From Vibrio lentus (GTDB lineage Bacteria > Pseudomonadota > Gammaproteobacteria > Enterobacterales > Vibrionaceae), in assembly GCF_002875945.1 (NCBI RefSeq), contig NZ_MCZK01000143.1:22327-86326 (forward strand): 64,000 nt of DNA, read 5' to 3'. Made by a program: the position numbers and the translations under genes. Below, in pieces: positions 62,128 to 64,000 of the stretch. The stretch's first letter is position 1, and each line of letters begins with the position of its first letter. The notes under the pieces are model-generated. The model made no database searches. It saw only the letters and a program-made list of their open reading frames with translations, and was not told the origin of the DNA.

Positions 62128-63165
62128 ATGTTGCTACGATCCGTCCCACTGAAAACATCGATGTTAGGCTTAGGCGCTACCCTAGTCTTCGTCGCGCTGT
62201 ACTCGATCACAGTTGGGCCAATGAACATTAGCTTGGCTGACAGCGCAGCCAGCCTACTCCAACCAAACAATGACTTAGCACCTCACATCAACTTGGTGAT
62301 CCAAGAAATTCGCTTACCCCGAACGATATTGTGCATGCTAATCGGCGCGATTCTCGCTTTGTGTGGCGCGGTCATGCAGGGCTTGTTTCGAAATCCACTT
62401 GCCGAACCAGGAATCATCGGCGTGTCTGCCGGAGCCTCATTGGGTGCCGCATTAGCCATCGTACTTTTCTCTGAGCTTTCACTGCAATACCCCGCTTTTA
62501 TGAACTTTGCAGCAGTGCCTATATTTGCCTTTTTAGGCGGAGCCTTAACCACGCTGCTGGTTTATAAGCTAGGTACTGGCAAATTCGGTACTTCAGTCAC
62601 CATTATGTTGTTAGCAGGTGTGGCGATCAGCGCACTATCAGGCGCAGGTATTGGCTTCTTGAACTTCATTGCTGATGACCAAATGCTGCGTGATCTTTCA
62701 TTGTGGTCAATGGGTTCATTAGCGGGCGCGAAATGGTCAGGTATTTTGCTTGCGGCAGTCACTCTCGGCGCACTATTTATTGTCTTCTACCGTCAAGCAA
62801 TGTCACTGAATGCCCTGTTACTGGGCGAATCAGAAGCGCAGCATCTTGGTATCCCAGTACAGAAGCTAAAGCGAAGGTTGATTCTACTTACTGCTGCAGG
62901 CGTTGGCGTCACGGTTAGCCTATCTGGCATGATCGGCTTCATCGGTCTTGTTATCCCTCATTTGGGTCGCATGTTGGCTGGCCCAGATCACCGAATTCTC
63001 TTACCACTATCAGCGGTGCTAGGCGCATTACTATTAACCGCTGCAGACATGTTCTCACGCGTGGTACTTGCACCTGCAGAGCTACCAGTAGGTATTGTCA
63101 CTGCAATCATCGGTGCTCCATTCTTCTTGTATCTACTATTTCAACAGAAAGGGAGAATCCTTTAA
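62128..63165 (+). CDS. hutC: Haem ABC transporter permease HutC
   Basis: A 345-residue FecCD-type permease with about ten helices. Marks include LPRTILCMLIGAILALCGAVMQGLFRNPLAEPGIIG in sections (GAVMQGLFRNPLAEPGIIG), LLGESEAQHLGI in the cytoplasmic coupling loop and GFIGLVIPHLGRMLAGPDHR, all typical of haem and siderophore importers. I start at ATG 62128 with GAGG upstream rather than the TTG four codons earlier. Its stop overlaps the hutD start (TAATG). Confidence 0.93.
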   Translation: MLLRSVPLKTSMLGLGATLVFVALYSITVGPMNISLADSAASLLQPNNDLAPHINLVIQEIRLPRTILCMLIGAILALCGAVMQGLFRNPLAEPGIIGVSAGASLGAALAIVLFSELSLQYPAFMNFAAVPIFAFLGGALTTLLVYKLGTGKFGTSVTIMLLAGVAISALSGAGIGFLNFIADDQMLRDLSLWSMGSLAGAKWSGILLAAVTLGALFIVFYRQAMSLNALLLGESEAQHLGIPVQKLKRRLILLTAAGVGVTVSLSGMIGFIGLVIPHLGRMLAGPDHRILLPLSAVLGALLLTAADMFSRVVLAPAELPVGIVTAIIGAPFFLYLLFQQKGRIL

Positions 63166-63947
63166 TGTTTCCTTCAGCGTTAAAAGCGACCGACATCGAA
63201 GTGAAGTTCGGTAGTAAAGTGATATTAGATGGTGTTTCTATTGAGATTGAAGCAGGAAAGGTAACCACACTGCTCGGACCAAATGGCGCAGGGAAAAGCA
63301 CTCTGCTTAAAGCGTTATGCCAAGAGATTTCGAGCAAGGGTGATATCCAATATTTTGGACACACCAAAGATAAGTGGCCTTCTCAAAAGCTGGCAAAGCA
63401 CTTGGCGATGCTACCTCAGCACAGCACTTTAACCTTCCCGTTTTTGGCACATGAAGTTGTCGAGCTTGGTGGTATTCCTCTACAAGAGTCCAACAAGAAC
63501 CTCACTAACATCGCGAGTCAAAAAATGGATGTTGCTGATGTGACACACTTAAGTGAAAGGCTCTACCCTTCGCTATCTGGCGGTGAAAAACAACGTGTTC
63601 ACTTGGCGCGAGTACTAACTCAGCTTCATTATTCTGGCGACCAATGCATCTTGATGCTCGATGAGCCAACGTCAGCACTGGATCTCGCCCACCAGCACAA
63701 CACCTTGAAAATCGCGAGAGAGTTAGCCGACAACCACAACGCCGCCGTTATCGTGGTGTTACATGACTTAAACCTAGCCGCTCAATACTCCGACCGATTG
63801 GTGGTATTAAAAGACGGTAACTTGGTTTGCGATGGCAGCCCTTGGGAAGCACTCAAGCCTACGATGATTGAGGATGTCTATGGTTACAGAAGCATCGTAG
63901 AAAAACACCCAACCATGAGCTTCCCTCAGGTTCATCCCGCACAATAA
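63165..63947 (+). CDS. hutD: Haem ABC transporter ATPase HutD
   Basis: A 260-residue ATPase with Walker A (LLGPNGAGKSTLLKAL), Q-loop (AMLPQHSTLTF), signature LSGGEKQRVHLARVL, Walker B (ILMLDEPTSALD) and the switch His (VLHDLNLAAQYSDR). It drives haem import with HutB and HutC. Ends 35 bases before the IS-like end at the window border. Confidence 0.95.
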   Translation: MFPSALKATDIEVKFGSKVILDGVSIEIEAGKVTTLLGPNGAGKSTLLKALCQEISSKGDIQYFGHTKDKWPSQKLAKHLAMLPQHSTLTFPFLAHEVVELGGIPLQESNKNLTNIASQKMDVADVTHLSERLYPSLSGGEKQRVHLARVLTQLHYSGDQCILMLDEPTSALDLAHQHNTLKIARELADNHNAAVIVVLHDLNLAAQYSDRLVVLKDGNLVCDGSPWEALKPTMIEDVYGYRSIVEKHPTMSFPQVHPAQ

Positions 63948-63982
63948 GTCCGGTTAAAGAACAACTCATTTCGAGTATTCGT

Positions 63983-64000
63983 GGCTTTGTTGCGTAATTC
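63983..64000 (+). mobile_element. Probable terminal inverted repeat of an IS5-family (IS903-group) element
   Basis: The last 18 bases, GGCTTTGTTGCGTAATTC, match the IS903-type terminal repeat GGCTTTGTTGAATAAATC except at three positions. The rest of the element would lie to the right of the window, just after hutD, so neither transposase nor target duplication can be checked. Confidence 0.6.

Overview
The window looks like part of the second chromosome of a marine Vibrio, probably close to the Splendidus clade. I infer this from the gene families, not from a database search. The most diagnostic block is the haem-uptake cluster at the right end (hutZ-hutX-hutW facing tonB-exbB-exbD-hutB-hutC-hutD), which has the layout known from V. 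cholerae chromosome II. The moderate G+C, the two Vibrio-type porins, CheV, and many small genes of the kind seen only in Vibrionaceae fit this. I saw no rRNA, tRNA, CRISPR array or prophage.

Left part (1-4.9 kb): the end of an exonuclease gene, a DUF6279 lipoprotein, a 57-residue small gene, the RNA helicase DbpA, a YdhF-type aldo/keto reductase and an unknown secreted protein. From 5.0 to 20.9 kb on the minus strand lies one large surface-adhesion operon: a 3056-residue secreted adhesin, then its type I secretion ABC transporter, HlyD-type adaptor and TolC-type outer-membrane protein, followed by an OmpA-type lipoprotein and a PstS-like periplasmic binding protein. The last three genes are chained by TAATG stop/start overlaps and a strong terminator closes the operon. 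The HlyD-type adaptor gene carries a one-base frameshift close to its 3' end.

Centre (21-46 kb): an M3 metallopeptidase, a porin, a DUF3187 protein, a LuxR-type regulator, a long RecX-like protein and an MscS-type channel. Then comes a suppressor-of-copper-sensitivity-like thiol redox operon (unknown membrane protein, ScsB, ScsD, ScsC). It is followed by an M14-family amidohydrolase, a second porin, an EamA exporter, a double-domain glutaredoxin, a 44-residue small gene, an EmrD-like efflux pump divergent from a LysR regulator, a GGDEF/EAL protein with a decayed GGDEF motif, an M23 endopeptidase and a stand-alone glycogen-binding (CBM48-type) domain protein.

Right part (46-64 kb): an unknown membrane-anchored protein, a GFA-family protein, a DUF1275 membrane protein, a YjiH-family transporter, a dCache chemoreceptor with an amino-acid-binding signature, a cytoplasmic alpha-amylase behind a possible MalT box, a parvulin, CheV, a degenerate cobalamin-adenosyltransferase homologue and the haem cluster with a Fur-box-like sequence in its divergent promoter. 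The last 18 bases look like the terminal inverted repeat of an IS5-family (IS903-group) insertion sequence continuing outside the window.
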